Positions 15,171-24,213 of a DNA stretch of 64,000 nt are shown piece by piece. The stretch is from an uncultured Alphaproteobacteria bacterium (GTDB lineage Bacteria; Pseudomonadota; Alphaproteobacteria; Bin95), in assembly GCA_938083135.1 (NCBI GenBank), contig CALLKY010000005.1, positions 62,001 to 126,000 of the forward strand. The letters are read 5' to 3'. Each line of letters starts with the position of its first letter. Positions within the stretch are counted from its first letter, which is position 1. A program made the position numbers and the translations under genes. The notes beneath the pieces are model-generated. The model ran no database searches. It saw nothing but the letters and a program-made list of their open reading frames with translations, and was not told where the DNA came from.

Positions 15171-16679
15171 CTAGCCCGCGAGTGCAGCGTCTATATCAAT
15201 GCCCCAGCGGGTGAGCTTGCGATAGATCGTTGAGGGGCTGACCTCCAGAAGTGCTGCTGCGCGCGGCACGTTCTGGCCAGTTTCATCAAGTGCGCGCTCA
15301 ATCATCACCCGTTCCATCTCCGCCAATGGCATGATCGGCAGATCGTGCAAGGAAGGTGCTTGGTGCTGCTCGCCTGCTGATTGGTGGTGATGTGCAGCGG
15401 CAATGTGCGCGCCACCACCGCCCGCATTTACTGCTGACGTCGGGCTGGGGCGCGGCGGCAGGCGCAGCGCATCCCGGTCTGTGAAGCTTCTGGCCATTTC
15501 GGGCAACGCAGATTGCAGCATTGGCGCATCGACAACATCAGCGTCATTCAGCACCACGACGTTCCGGATGACGTTTTGCAGCTCGCGGACATTGCCGGGC
15601 CACAAATGGCTCATCAGTAGATTTTCTGCAGCAGTGTCGAAGCCCTGGAAGCTGCGGCTTTCTTCTTCTGTCATGCCCGCCAGGAAAGCGTGGGCCAGCA
15701 ACATCACGTCCTGGTCGCGGTCACGGAGTGGCGGCATGTGAATGGGAATAACGTGGAGGCGGTAATAAAGGTCTTCCCGGAACCGGCCGGCAGCGACCTC
15801 CACCAGCGGATCACGGTTGGTAGCGGCGACGAAACGTACATCAACGCGCTCCACCTTTGATCCGCCGACGCGCGTGAACGTGCCCATCTGTACAAAGCGC
15901 AGCAGCTTCACCTGCAGATCGAGCGGCATTTCACCCAGCTCATCCAGGAAGAGCGTTCCGCCATCAGATCGCGCGGCGGCACCAATCCGGTCCGTTGTAG
16001 CACCCGTAAACGCGCCTTTTACATGGCCGAAAAGCTCACTTTCCATCAGGTCATGGGGAATGGCACCGCAATTGATTGCGATGAACGGCTTGTCGGCACG
16101 GGGGCTGCGTTGATGAATAGCGGCAGCGCAAAGCTCCTTGCCGGTACCCGATTCGCCGGTGACGAAGACGCTGGCCTTACTGGGGGCGGCACTATCAATG
16201 ATACGGTAGATCGCCTGCATGGCGAGCGATTTGCCAATGATGCCCTGGAACGCCCCGTCTTCCTGCTCCGGCCCGATTGTCTGAACAATACCGGATAGGC
16301 GCTTCTTCTCCAGCGCATTGCGGAGCGTGACGATCAGCCTGTCGCCGTTAAACGGTTTGACCAGAAAATCATCGGCTCCAGCGCGCATCGCCTCAACGGC
16401 TTTGCCGATCGTGCCATGGGCCGTTGCTACGATCACGGCAGGTGCCCCGGCACCAGTTTTCAACTGGTCCAGAATATCCAGGCCGTTCACATCCGGCAGC
16501 TGTAAATCCAGCAGAACCACGTCATAGGCGGTTTTAGCGGCCATTTCAGCCGCTTGTCGCCCCGTCTCAGCGTGATCCGACATGTGGCCATCGGCCAGGA
16601 CGAACTGCTCATACATTTGTGCCAGCGGTGGGGTGTCTTCAACAATGAGGACCCGTGCGCCGGCTTGCGCTTCAGCCAT
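15171..16679 (-). CDS. Sigma-54-dependent response regulator (NtrC/LuxO-like)
   Basis: A 502-aa activator in the standard order: receiver (about 8-125, phospho-site D58 in LLDLQLPD), AAA+ domain (about 145-385, Walker A GESGTGKE, sigma-54 contact GAFTGA, arginine finger region FREDLYYRL), histidine/glycine-rich linker, and a Fis-type HTH (RAAALLEVSPSTIYRKL). The ATG at 16679 has AGGGAG at a 9-base spacing; in-frame ATGs up to 16733 lack a site. It would activate sigma-54 promoters when phosphorylated, possibly via the neighbouring HPt protein. It is divergent from the receiver-pel operon and so well placed to control it. Confidence 0.92.
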   Translation of the reverse strand: MAEAQAGARVLIVEDTPPLAQMYEQFVLADGHMSDHAETGRQAAEMAAKTAYDVVLLDLQLPDVNGLDILDQLKTGAGAPAVIVATAHGTIGKAVEAMRAGADDFLVKPFNGDRLIVTLRNALEKKRLSGIVQTIGPEQEDGAFQGIIGKSLAMQAIYRIIDSAAPSKASVFVTGESGTGKELCAAAIHQRSPRADKPFIAINCGAIPHDLMESELFGHVKGAFTGATTDRIGAAARSDGGTLFLDELGEMPLDLQVKLLRFVQMGTFTRVGGSKVERVDVRFVAATNRDPLVEVAAGRFREDLYYRLHVIPIHMPPLRDRDQDVMLLAHAFLAGMTEEESRSFQGFDTAAENLLMSHLWPGNVRELQNVIRNVVVLNDADVVDAPMLQSALPEMARSFTDRDALRLPPRPSPTSAVNAGGGGAHIAAAHHHQSAGEQHQAPSLHDLPIMPLAEMERVMIERALDETGQNVPRAAALLEVSPSTIYRKLTRWGIDIDAALAG

Positions 16680-16819
16680 GCTGTGGCGCTCCCTAGACAT
16701 CTCGTGCAGGGCCATTGTGGCATCAGTAACCAAAAAAAAGGGTTTAAAGCGGTACCTTAAAGTTCATCGAATATCGAAAAGCGTGCATCCGTCAGCACGC
16801 CAGAGGATGGACAACCCCC

Positions 16820-17248
16820 ATGTCTGCGAACGCAGCACCTGCCCCAGAAGCCATTGATGATCAAATGGATGGCGCGGATATCACCGCCAAGACAATCCTG
16901 ATTGTGGATGACAGCCCATTGATCCGTAACCTGCTCACAAATTTCGTGCAGGAAATGGGGTTGCTGTCCCTGGAAGCAGGCAATGCCGCTGATGCGTTAG
17001 CCATAATTCGCAGTTCCAAGCCCGCATTGGTGCTGATGGATATCGTTATGCCCGGCGCAAACGGCGTGGAGGCGCTGCAGCAAATCCGGGATGATCCGGC
17101 CATTGCTGATGTGCCGGTGATCGCCGTGACGACACTGGCTGGCGGCCCGTCTGAGGATGACTTCATTACCGCAGGGTTTGACGCCTACATCCCAAAACCC
17201 CTGAACCTCAACCGCTTTGCTGAGGCGGTTCGCCGTCATATCCGGTGA
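16820..17248 (+). CDS. Stand-alone receiver (CheY/DivK-like), first gene of the pel operon
   Basis: A 142-aa single receiver domain after a short acidic leader: ILIVDDSP acidic pocket, phospho-site D74 in VLMDIVMPG, switch threonine in VTTLAGG and lysine in IPKPLN. All key residues are kept, unlike the two NarL-type proteins nearby. It has no output domain. Its stop overlaps the pelA start (GTGA), so it is made together with the Pel machinery and may sense or buffer the HPt phosphorelay. Confidence 0.9.
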   Translation: MSANAAPAPEAIDDQMDGADITAKTILIVDDSPLIRNLLTNFVQEMGLLSLEAGNAADALAIIRSSKPALVLMDIVMPGANGVEALQQIRDDPAIADVPVIAVTTLAGGPSEDDFITAGFDAYIPKPLNLNRFAEAVRRHIR

Positions 17249-19551
17249 GTGTGATGGGACGCTGGCTGATATCGCGATCTTCTATTCGAATCGTCACGTG
17301 GGCGGCGCTTTTTGCGGTCTTCCTGGCACCGCAACCGGCCTTAGCCGCACCTGGTCCAAACCAGGTAGCAGGGCCTACAGACGCGGAAGCGCCCGGGTTC
17401 ATTGAGCCGCGGACGATCTTAGCGCTGTATGATTCGCGCAATATTCCAGACCCGCGCAAAAGCTGGGCTAATCGCTATGCAGCGATGCCCCTTAATCAAA
17501 TTGGTTTGAAGGTGCGCTTCTGGGACTTAGCGCAAGGCCTGCCAGACGCTGCGGCCATGGATGATGTGCGCGGCGTGCTCGCATGGCTCTATAACGGTGC
17601 GCCTTTGAATGCAAAAAACTATCTGAATTGGGCCAATCAAGCTGTTGATGCCGGATACCGATATCTGGTGATGGGTAACATCACTGGCTCACTGTCCGAA
17701 TCTGCTGACCAAGAAACCTTCGACCTAGCGAAACGCCTGATAGCGAAGCTGGGCGTGCGCTTGGGTGGCCGGTTTGTAGCCTCCCCATACCGCGCACGTT
17801 ACCCCATCTATGACAAAAGCGCTGTTGGGCTTGAATGGGACATCACGAAAGGGCCAGAGGGTTTCCAGGAATCTGGCCTGGCTACCGGGGTTAGCGCGCG
17901 TGCATTTCTGACCGTAGATGCTGGCCCGCCCTTGCGGGAACAAGGCGTTCTCGTCGCGACCAGCGTGCACGGCGGATATGTGCAGGCGAGCCATGAAATT
18001 GCTGTTGGTGATGGCAAGGCACAGTGGATCATTGATCCATTTACCGTAATGACTGCGGCCTTCGCGGCTGGTGATCTGCCGAAGCCTGATACCACAACAG
18101 CCGTAGGCCGCCGTATCTATTACAGCCACATCGACGGTGATGGCTGGCGGAATCTCTCTACAGTTAACGGTGTGGCTGCAACGCCAGTTTTGGCGGCAGA
18201 TGTCATTTTTGATAAAGCGATCCGTGCCTACCAGGACCTACCCGTAACCGTGGCACCTGTTATGGGGGATCTGGACCCGGATTGGTTTGGCGCTGAACCA
18301 GCGCTGGAGGCTGCAAGGCGCATTTTCGCGCATCCCAACGTAGAGGCGGCGCATCACACATACAGCCACCCCTTCGCCTGGGGGTTTTTTGAGGATTACG
18401 ACGCTGAATTAGAGAAAGCGACGTCGACCGGAGATGGGTTTGGGCGTCTGCGCCCCGCCCATAAACGTGTGTCAGAGGATGATCCGCTTTTTGGCTATGA
18501 CCAGGTGCGGGCCTATATGCTCAAGCCTTTTGATTTGCATCAGGAGATTGTGGGGGCGAAGCAGTTTCTGGAATCAATACTGCCGCCTGGGAAATCTGTT
18601 GAGTTGGTCCAATGGTCCGGCGATACGCTCCCGTTCCCAAAGGCCCTTCAAGCAGTTGAGCTCGCTGGCCTCCTCAATATTAACGGTGGCGATACGCGCT
18701 ATGATCCTGAATATCCGTCTATCTCAACTGTGGCACCAATTGGTGTGCAGATAGATGGTGGGCTGCAAATATACGCTTCAGCCAGTAATGAAAATACCTA
18801 TACCGGGCTTTGGACCCGGCGCTTCTATGGCTTCCGATTCTTGCAGGAAACGCTCCGGGGCACGGAGGCACCGCGTCGCCTGAAGCCAATAAATATCTAT
18901 TATCATATGTACACAGGTGCGAAGTCGGCAGCTCTAAAAGCGCTGCTTCAGAACTTGGATGCGGCGCGTGCCACTGAAATCGCGCCCATAAAAACCAGCG
19001 ACTTTGTGCGTATTGCTGAAGGCTTCTTCACGACGGGTTTGGAACGTCTTGCTGACGGTCGCTGGCGCATCCGGGATCGTGGCAACCTGAACACGATCCG
19101 ATTTAGCGGTCTGAACAACGCCGTGGATTATGCCCGGAGTCAGGGCATTCTGGGCCATCGGTTCGTGAACAGCGACCTGTATGTCGCCCTTGACCCTGTA
19201 GCGACGGCGCCGCTGATCGCATTGCAGCCAGCCAATAGCGCTTCGTCCGCCAGACCCGTTCTGGAGCAAGGCCGCTGGTTGACCGAACGGCTTGTGATCA
19301 ATGAAAACGGCTTCGCATTCAATGCAAGAGGCTATGGCGATGGTGCCTATCTCTGGCGCGCGGTACAGCCCGGCGGATATGTGATCGAGGCCCGGCGGCA
19401 AGGGCAGGTCGTGTGGTCAGGCGCTGCCGAATCTGACCAATCCGGCACACTTGCATTCTCCGTGCAGGCCGATGCGGTAGCAGGGGTCTCCGTTACAGTC
19501 CGGCACCGGTCGCTGGCCGGTCGATCAATGGGGCAGGGCGGCGCGCAATGA
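17245..19551 (+). CDS. pelA: PelA-like polysaccharide deacetylase lacking the hydrolase domain
   Basis: A 768-aa exported protein (signal peptide ending PQPALA at about 35). The N-terminal part (about 55-240) resembles the flavodoxin/reductase-like middle domain of PelA. The deacetylase core follows, with the motifs YSHIDGDG (H295, D297, D299) and HHTYSHPFAWGF (H371, H375), which supply metal ligands and catalytic base in PelA-type deacetylases. The Pseudomonas PelA of about 948 residues begins with a glycoside-hydrolase (GH166) barrel; no counterpart is seen here or elsewhere in the window. It should partly deacetylate Pel in the periplasm. The GTG at 17245 overlaps the receiver stop, and an ATG at 17254 is an alternative start. 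Confidence 0.85.
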   Translation: MSVMGRWLISRSSIRIVTWAALFAVFLAPQPALAAPGPNQVAGPTDAEAPGFIEPRTILALYDSRNIPDPRKSWANRYAAMPLNQIGLKVRFWDLAQGLPDAAAMDDVRGVLAWLYNGAPLNAKNYLNWANQAVDAGYRYLVMGNITGSLSESADQETFDLAKRLIAKLGVRLGGRFVASPYRARYPIYDKSAVGLEWDITKGPEGFQESGLATGVSARAFLTVDAGPPLREQGVLVATSVHGGYVQASHEIAVGDGKAQWIIDPFTVMTAAFAAGDLPKPDTTTAVGRRIYYSHIDGDGWRNLSTVNGVAATPVLAADVIFDKAIRAYQDLPVTVAPVMGDLDPDWFGAEPALEAARRIFAHPNVEAAHHTYSHPFAWGFFEDYDAELEKATSTGDGFGRLRPAHKRVSEDDPLFGYDQVRAYMLKPFDLHQEIVGAKQFLESILPPGKSVELVQWSGDTLPFPKALQAVELAGLLNINGGDTRYDPEYPSISTVAPIGVQIDGGLQIYASASNENTYTGLWTRRFYGFRFLQETLRGTEAPRRLKPINIYYHMYTGAKSAALKALLQNLDAARATEIAPIKTSDFVRIAEGFFTTGLERLADGRWRIRDRGNLNTIRFSGLNNAVDYARSQGILGHRFVNSDLYVALDPVATAPLIALQPANSASSARPVLEQGRWLTERLVINENGFAFNARGYGDGAYLWRAVQPGGYVIEARRQGQVVWSGAAESDQSGTLAFSVQADAVAGVSVTVRHRSLAGRSMGQGGAQ

Positions 19552-22500
19552 AACAGCCGTTCCCAATTGCCGCGACCATTTTTGCGGGCGGCGCATTAAT
19601 GCTCAGCTTTGTCATGCTGCCCGGCGATAATGAAATGGGCGCGATGGATCTTCGCGACCAAAGTTATGACGGTGCTGTTGCGAGTTATGAGCTAGCCGCG
19701 ACCCATGGCGACAGATCGAAAGCCACGCTCGCCCAGCTTGCGCGCGCTTATGCCGGGTCCGGCGATATCGATAAAACGATTGGCGTGTACCGCGATTATC
19801 TGAGCCGTGAGCCAGATCATCTTGAGGCGAAACTTGCGCTGCTTGAAGCCTATAACGACGGCCAGCGGATGGATGATTACTATCGCCTGCTCAAAGACGT
19901 TGCGCTGAACAGCGATGACACCGCACACCTCCGCACCCTCTATGAGGCGGCGGTGATGCGCCAGGATTTGCCCGTTGAAGAACAGGCGTTAACTGCATTG
20001 TCAGCCAAGGGTGCAGCAGAACCAGACCATCTCCGCCGTCTTGCATTCTTGCTGGCACAGAACGCGCGGTTCAAAGACGCCGCCCGCGTGCTGGACCAAA
20101 TCCCGGCCCGGTCACGCACACAGCAGCAGGTGATTGAGGACTCCCGTTTGGCATTCCGCCTGGCGTTGGATGCTGAGGACCCAAATCGCGCGGAAGCTAT
20201 TGCCAGCCGGGCATTGCATCGGCGGGATGATTTCTCGAGCGCTGGCGGTTTCATCGAAACGTTGAGCGGCTATGGCTATCAGGAGGCAGCCTATCGTGTC
20301 ATCGCGCGGCTCGATCCGGGAAATGATCCAGCCCTGCAGTTACAGCGTGCAGGGCTCAAACTGTCTGTCGGTGATAGAGCGGGTGCAGCGGCTGAAGCGC
20401 GGGCGGTGTATGACGCAGCACCAAATGATGCCATTCGCAGAGAGGCCGCTGGTCTCCTGTCCGATACCGGCGATCAGCAGGCACTTGCAGCGCTGACTGC
20501 CGATGGCGGTTTTGCGACCCTATCGCTGGACCGGCAGCGCGCGGTGATCGATGCGCACCTGGATGGGGGCAATGTGGCCGCTGCTAAGGCAGCGATGAAT
20601 GGTGCTGGGCCTGAATTCGTTGAAAGCAATCCTGTGCTGGCCGCGCGCGTGGCATTGGCTGCGGGTGCGAAGAGAGACGCCCGGCGGATCATCGCTAAGG
20701 CGCTGGTCCAAGCGCAGAGCGGCGGTACTGAAATTGTTGAACTGGCGATCCTCGCCGAAGACGTTGGTGATGGTGCATCTGCGCGCCGGGCTGCTGCAAA
20801 GTTCCCACCGCCCGCGCGCGCCAATGCTGCGCAGCTTGAGGCGATGGCGCGGTTTTATGTGCAGTTCGGCCAAGCGAAAGCGAGATTGCCAGCATTTGCT
20901 GCCCTTCGTCAGTCTTCGCCAGGGCCAGCGGTTGACCGCGCTTGGGTTCGGCTCGCCACGGCTGCGGGCGACCTAAAACCTGTCAGCGCCTGGCTGAAAC
21001 AGACTGCTGATGTCCCGGTTGGTGTTCTCTATGACATTGCGAACGCAGCCATAAAGCGCCGCGCTTACCCCCTTGCTCGGGAAGCCGGTGAGCGGATCGC
21101 GGCTGAAACGCCGACCCGACAGAACAAATCTTATTTGGCTTATATCCGCCATAAAACGGGTGACCATCGCGCCGCCATCGCATTGCTCAGCGCGATCAAG
21201 CCGCTCAATCGGGATGAGCAACAGCTCTATGCCGCATCCGCGCTCGCTAGTGGCGACCAACGGCTTGTGGCTCAAACCCTGGGGCGCGATCTGAAGCGCG
21301 GCGGTAAAGCGGCGACACAGGCGCTGCACGGCTTGATCGCTGCTGGCGCCTTCACTACAGCCGAACCCGAAATGGCGCGGCGCATTCAGGCGGGCGAGAC
21401 AGACTGGCTCTACAGCTATGGGGCCGCTGCAAAGAAGCGCGGCCAGACCAAACGATTTGTGGCGTTCGTTCAGGCGAATGCGTTCAATACAGGTGCTCCC
21501 GCCGCTGTTGCTGAAGCCGGGATTTCGTCCGTCGCGGAAGCGGCTGGGCAGGACGTTGCGTTGGATCTCCGCCGCATTGCCGCTGAACGGTTCGGCGGGA
21601 AGTGGGCGGAAGCTTATGAATTCGCGTTGATCGAAGCTGGCCGCAAAGACGTAGCGACGGCCTCGCGTGTGCGCCGTGCGTCGAGCGGTGCATTGCCGAA
21701 GCAAAAGCGGATCGAACTCGCTGACGCCCTAGCCGCCGATGGTCGCAAGCGTGAGGCAGAGGCGATTTACCGCCAATTGGCGGAAACGGCCGGCGCGAGG
21801 TCTGTCGCCGTTGAGCGGCTGCTGTACCTTTGGGGGCCGCGCCCGAGTGCGGATGCAAAGTCGTGGTTGGCACTTAGAGCACGGCAAGCAAAAGCGCCGG
21901 AGGCCCGCAGACTATGGCGTCGGCATATGATCGATTTCGGCGCTGGTGAAGATGTATTCCGCCAGATTGTCGCTGCACCCGGTGCGGCTGATCCGGCGGA
22001 CATGCGCATGGCGGCGGAATTGGCACCATCCGTGCGGGATAAGCGCACTGCTGCTGGGGGCCTTGCGGGGCTGATTGGTGCCGCGCGAGATACAGGCGCG
22101 TTGGTCGCACTTTCAAATGCCAGCGAAAACTTGGGCGATAAACGCTCTGCCTATGCCGCCATCGCGCGCGCTGCCCAGGCGGCACCGGATAACCCGAATG
22201 TGTTGCGGCGTGCGGGGTATCTGGGCCTGTCGCTTGGGCGCCCGAATGAAGCCTATGCCGCATTGTCTCGCTATGTCGCAATCCGACCTGCGGATGCCAG
22301 TGCTGCCATGGATTTCGCCGCAGCGGCTGAACGGCTTGGCCGCTATAGCGAAGCGGCAGAAGCCTATGGCCGGGCGGCGTTGACGTTCCGCCGCACGCGC
22401 CAGGATGAAACGCCCGCCCGCCTCGCAGAGGCCTATGCCCTGCAGAAAGCCGGAAAGAGAAATGACGCCATTGCAGCCCTTGCCGGTTTGGCCGAGGCCC

Positions 22501-22592
22501 GCCCCCGTGACGCCCGCGCCCGGGCCGCATATGTCGCAGCACTCCTGGATGCAGGTCGCGCTGAGGAGGCCAAACGTGCGCTTAATCGCTAA
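19548..22592 (+). CDS. pelB: PelB-like periplasmic TPR scaffold (N-terminal half of PelB)
   Basis: A 1014-aa protein with one N-terminal membrane anchor (about 7-24) followed almost entirely by TPR-like helical repeats (for example at about 60-110 and 860-1010). This corresponds to the TPR part of PelB, which spans the periplasm and brings PelA to the secretion pore. It lacks any beta-barrel; that part is encoded by the next gene, which starts 17 bases before this one ends. It overlaps the pelA stop (ATGA). Sequence identity with known PelB cannot be measured here; position and architecture support the call. Confidence 0.75.
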   Translation: MKQPFPIAATIFAGGALMLSFVMLPGDNEMGAMDLRDQSYDGAVASYELAATHGDRSKATLAQLARAYAGSGDIDKTIGVYRDYLSREPDHLEAKLALLEAYNDGQRMDDYYRLLKDVALNSDDTAHLRTLYEAAVMRQDLPVEEQALTALSAKGAAEPDHLRRLAFLLAQNARFKDAARVLDQIPARSRTQQQVIEDSRLAFRLALDAEDPNRAEAIASRALHRRDDFSSAGGFIETLSGYGYQEAAYRVIARLDPGNDPALQLQRAGLKLSVGDRAGAAAEARAVYDAAPNDAIRREAAGLLSDTGDQQALAALTADGGFATLSLDRQRAVIDAHLDGGNVAAAKAAMNGAGPEFVESNPVLAARVALAAGAKRDARRIIAKALVQAQSGGTEIVELAILAEDVGDGASARRAAAKFPPPARANAAQLEAMARFYVQFGQAKARLPAFAALRQSSPGPAVDRAWVRLATAAGDLKPVSAWLKQTADVPVGVLYDIANAAIKRRAYPLAREAGERIAAETPTRQNKSYLAYIRHKTGDHRAAIALLSAIKPLNRDEQQLYAASALASGDQRLVAQTLGRDLKRGGKAATQALHGLIAAGAFTTAEPEMARRIQAGETDWLYSYGAAAKKRGQTKRFVAFVQANAFNTGAPAAVAEAGISSVAEAAGQDVALDLRRIAAERFGGKWAEAYEFALIEAGRKDVATASRVRRASSGALPKQKRIELADALAADGRKREAEAIYRQLAETAGARSVAVERLLYLWGPRPSADAKSWLALRARQAKAPEARRLWRRHMIDFGAGEDVFRQIVAAPGAADPADMRMAAELAPSVRDKRTAAGGLAGLIGAARDTGALVALSNASENLGDKRSAYAAIARAAQAAPDNPNVLRRAGYLGLSLGRPNEAYAALSRYVAIRPADASAAMDFAAAAERLGRYSEAAEAYGRAALTFRRTRQDETPARLAEAYALQKAGKRNDAIAALAGLAEARPRDARARAAYVAALLDAGRAEEAKRALNR

Positions 22593-24213
22593 AACCCTAA
22601 CCGTATGCGCCTTTCTGGCTGTGCTTGCGCCAGTCGCGGCACCGGCAAACGCTGCGACTGTCCGTGACTGGCGGGCTGGCGAAGCGTTGATGGTCGATAT
22701 CGACACCGGCCAATCGACACAGGCCGTCATGCGCCGCGCTGAAGGTGAGATCTATTTTCAGTTCTCAGGCCCGCTTGGCAGCAGTGCGGAATTGGACCAA
22801 TTGGCGCTCAAATATCCAGATGACCTGCGCGCTGTTCGTTCAGGCTTCGATAGTGTTGTGATGACGGCTGCGCGTCCGGGCCAGTTCCAAGCTTGGACAA
22901 CGCCCCAGGGTGTTCGTGTTGCTTTTACGCCTGCCGCCGGTCTTGGCGTCGCCCGCCTTCAGCCTGATGTGATTGAACCTGCAGCAGACCAAGCGGCGGC
23001 GGAACGGCGGCTGCAAGTGCTACGAGGGCGGGTCGAGCTTGCGACCGGACAGCCTGAAGCAGCAGTTGCCTCTTTGCAGGCAGCCCGTGCGCAGAACCCT
23101 AATGACCCAGAAACGTTGGCTGCATTGGCCGCTGCAGAAACCGAACTTGGGCACCCTGGCCGTGCCCTCGCATATCTCGACCAGGCCATCGCTAGCCGTC
23201 CTGATGATCCAGATCTCGCCCGTGACCGTGCCCGGCTGGCCCGCGATACGGGTTCATATGTTGAAGCCTTTGCTGGATATCGGGACACAGATGATTCTGA
23301 TGATATTGGGACCGGTGGTGTGCGTCTTGCCGCGCGCTATGGCCAGCGCTGGCGGCTCGCAGCGGAAGGGGTGATCAGTCATATTGATGCGCCTGTCGTG
23401 CAGCGCGTTGATGGCCGGGTGACACCGGTTGAGAAGACCTTTGGTCGGGGGCAGGCCAGCATCGCCTATGCCTGGACGCCCGACCACGAAACGGCTGCCA
23501 CGCTTTATGGCGCAGAGCACGGGCCGGGCATTGGTTTGGCGCACCGGGCTGGTCCGCAAACCGCGCGGACGACTATCGCAGCCGCTATCGGTGAGCCATA
23601 TCATGATGAGGTTGCTGGCATCGCCGATCGGGGGCGGCACCATAGTGTAGCGCTTGGTCATGAGCGCCGGTTCGATGCGAATTGGTCTGCGGGTGTGTCT
23701 GGCGGCCTAAATCAATACGGTGTCCGTGGTGATGAAAACGTATCCCGCACCGCAAGCGGCACGCTGAATGTTCGGCGCCGGATCTATAATCAAGCACCGT
23801 TCTTCGTGGATGCCGGATACGGCCTTGATGCGGAATATGTGATTGAAGATGACGAGCGCCTGGATACCGGCGGGAACATCTTTACGCCGCTTGGCATTGA
23901 GAAGCGCGAAGTGCACTTCGGTGATGTGTCAGCGACGGCAACAGTCGCGACCGGTTTGTCGGTCTCTGGCACGCTCGGCTACGGCATCGACCGGTTTGGC
24001 GGTGATGGCATGACCGCGGCGGGCTCCATCAATTGGGAGCCATCGCCGGATTGGAAACTAGGGGTTTCTGCCTCCCGCAGCTTCGCAGCGACCCGCGGTG
24101 ATAACGATACGGTCACTAACTTCGGGCTTTATGTGCGGCGTCGCATCGGTGCGCCTTTGCAGGCGACGCCAGTCCCACCCGCCAATGCGCCAACAGGAGC
24201 GGTTCAACGATGA
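22576..24213 (+). CDS. PelB-like outer-membrane porin (C-terminal half of PelB)
   Basis: The GTG at 22576 is chosen because GAGGAGG lies 6 bases upstream and the codon opens a clean signal peptide (VRLIAKTLTVCAFLAV..., cleavage after ANA). The 545-aa product has an N-terminal domain of about 170 residues, two or three TPR-like repeats (about 155-235), and a C-terminal region of alternating short strands (about 250-530: GVRLAARYG, LAAEGVISH, ATLYGAEHG, GLYVRRRIG) typical of a beta-barrel. PelB of Pseudomonas joins a TPR scaffold and a 16-strand barrel in one chain; here they are separate. The product should form the Pel export pore. Confidence 0.75.
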   Translation: MRLIAKTLTVCAFLAVLAPVAAPANAATVRDWRAGEALMVDIDTGQSTQAVMRRAEGEIYFQFSGPLGSSAELDQLALKYPDDLRAVRSGFDSVVMTAARPGQFQAWTTPQGVRVAFTPAAGLGVARLQPDVIEPAADQAAAERRLQVLRGRVELATGQPEAAVASLQAARAQNPNDPETLAALAAAETELGHPGRALAYLDQAIASRPDDPDLARDRARLARDTGSYVEAFAGYRDTDDSDDIGTGGVRLAARYGQRWRLAAEGVISHIDAPVVQRVDGRVTPVEKTFGRGQASIAYAWTPDHETAATLYGAEHGPGIGLAHRAGPQTARTTIAAAIGEPYHDEVAGIADRGRHHSVALGHERRFDANWSAGVSGGLNQYGVRGDENVSRTASGTLNVRRRIYNQAPFFVDAGYGLDAEYVIEDDERLDTGGNIFTPLGIEKREVHFGDVSATATVATGLSVSGTLGYGIDRFGGDGMTAAGSINWEPSPDWKLGVSASRSFAATRGDNDTVTNFGLYVRRRIGAPLQATPVPPANAPTGAVQR

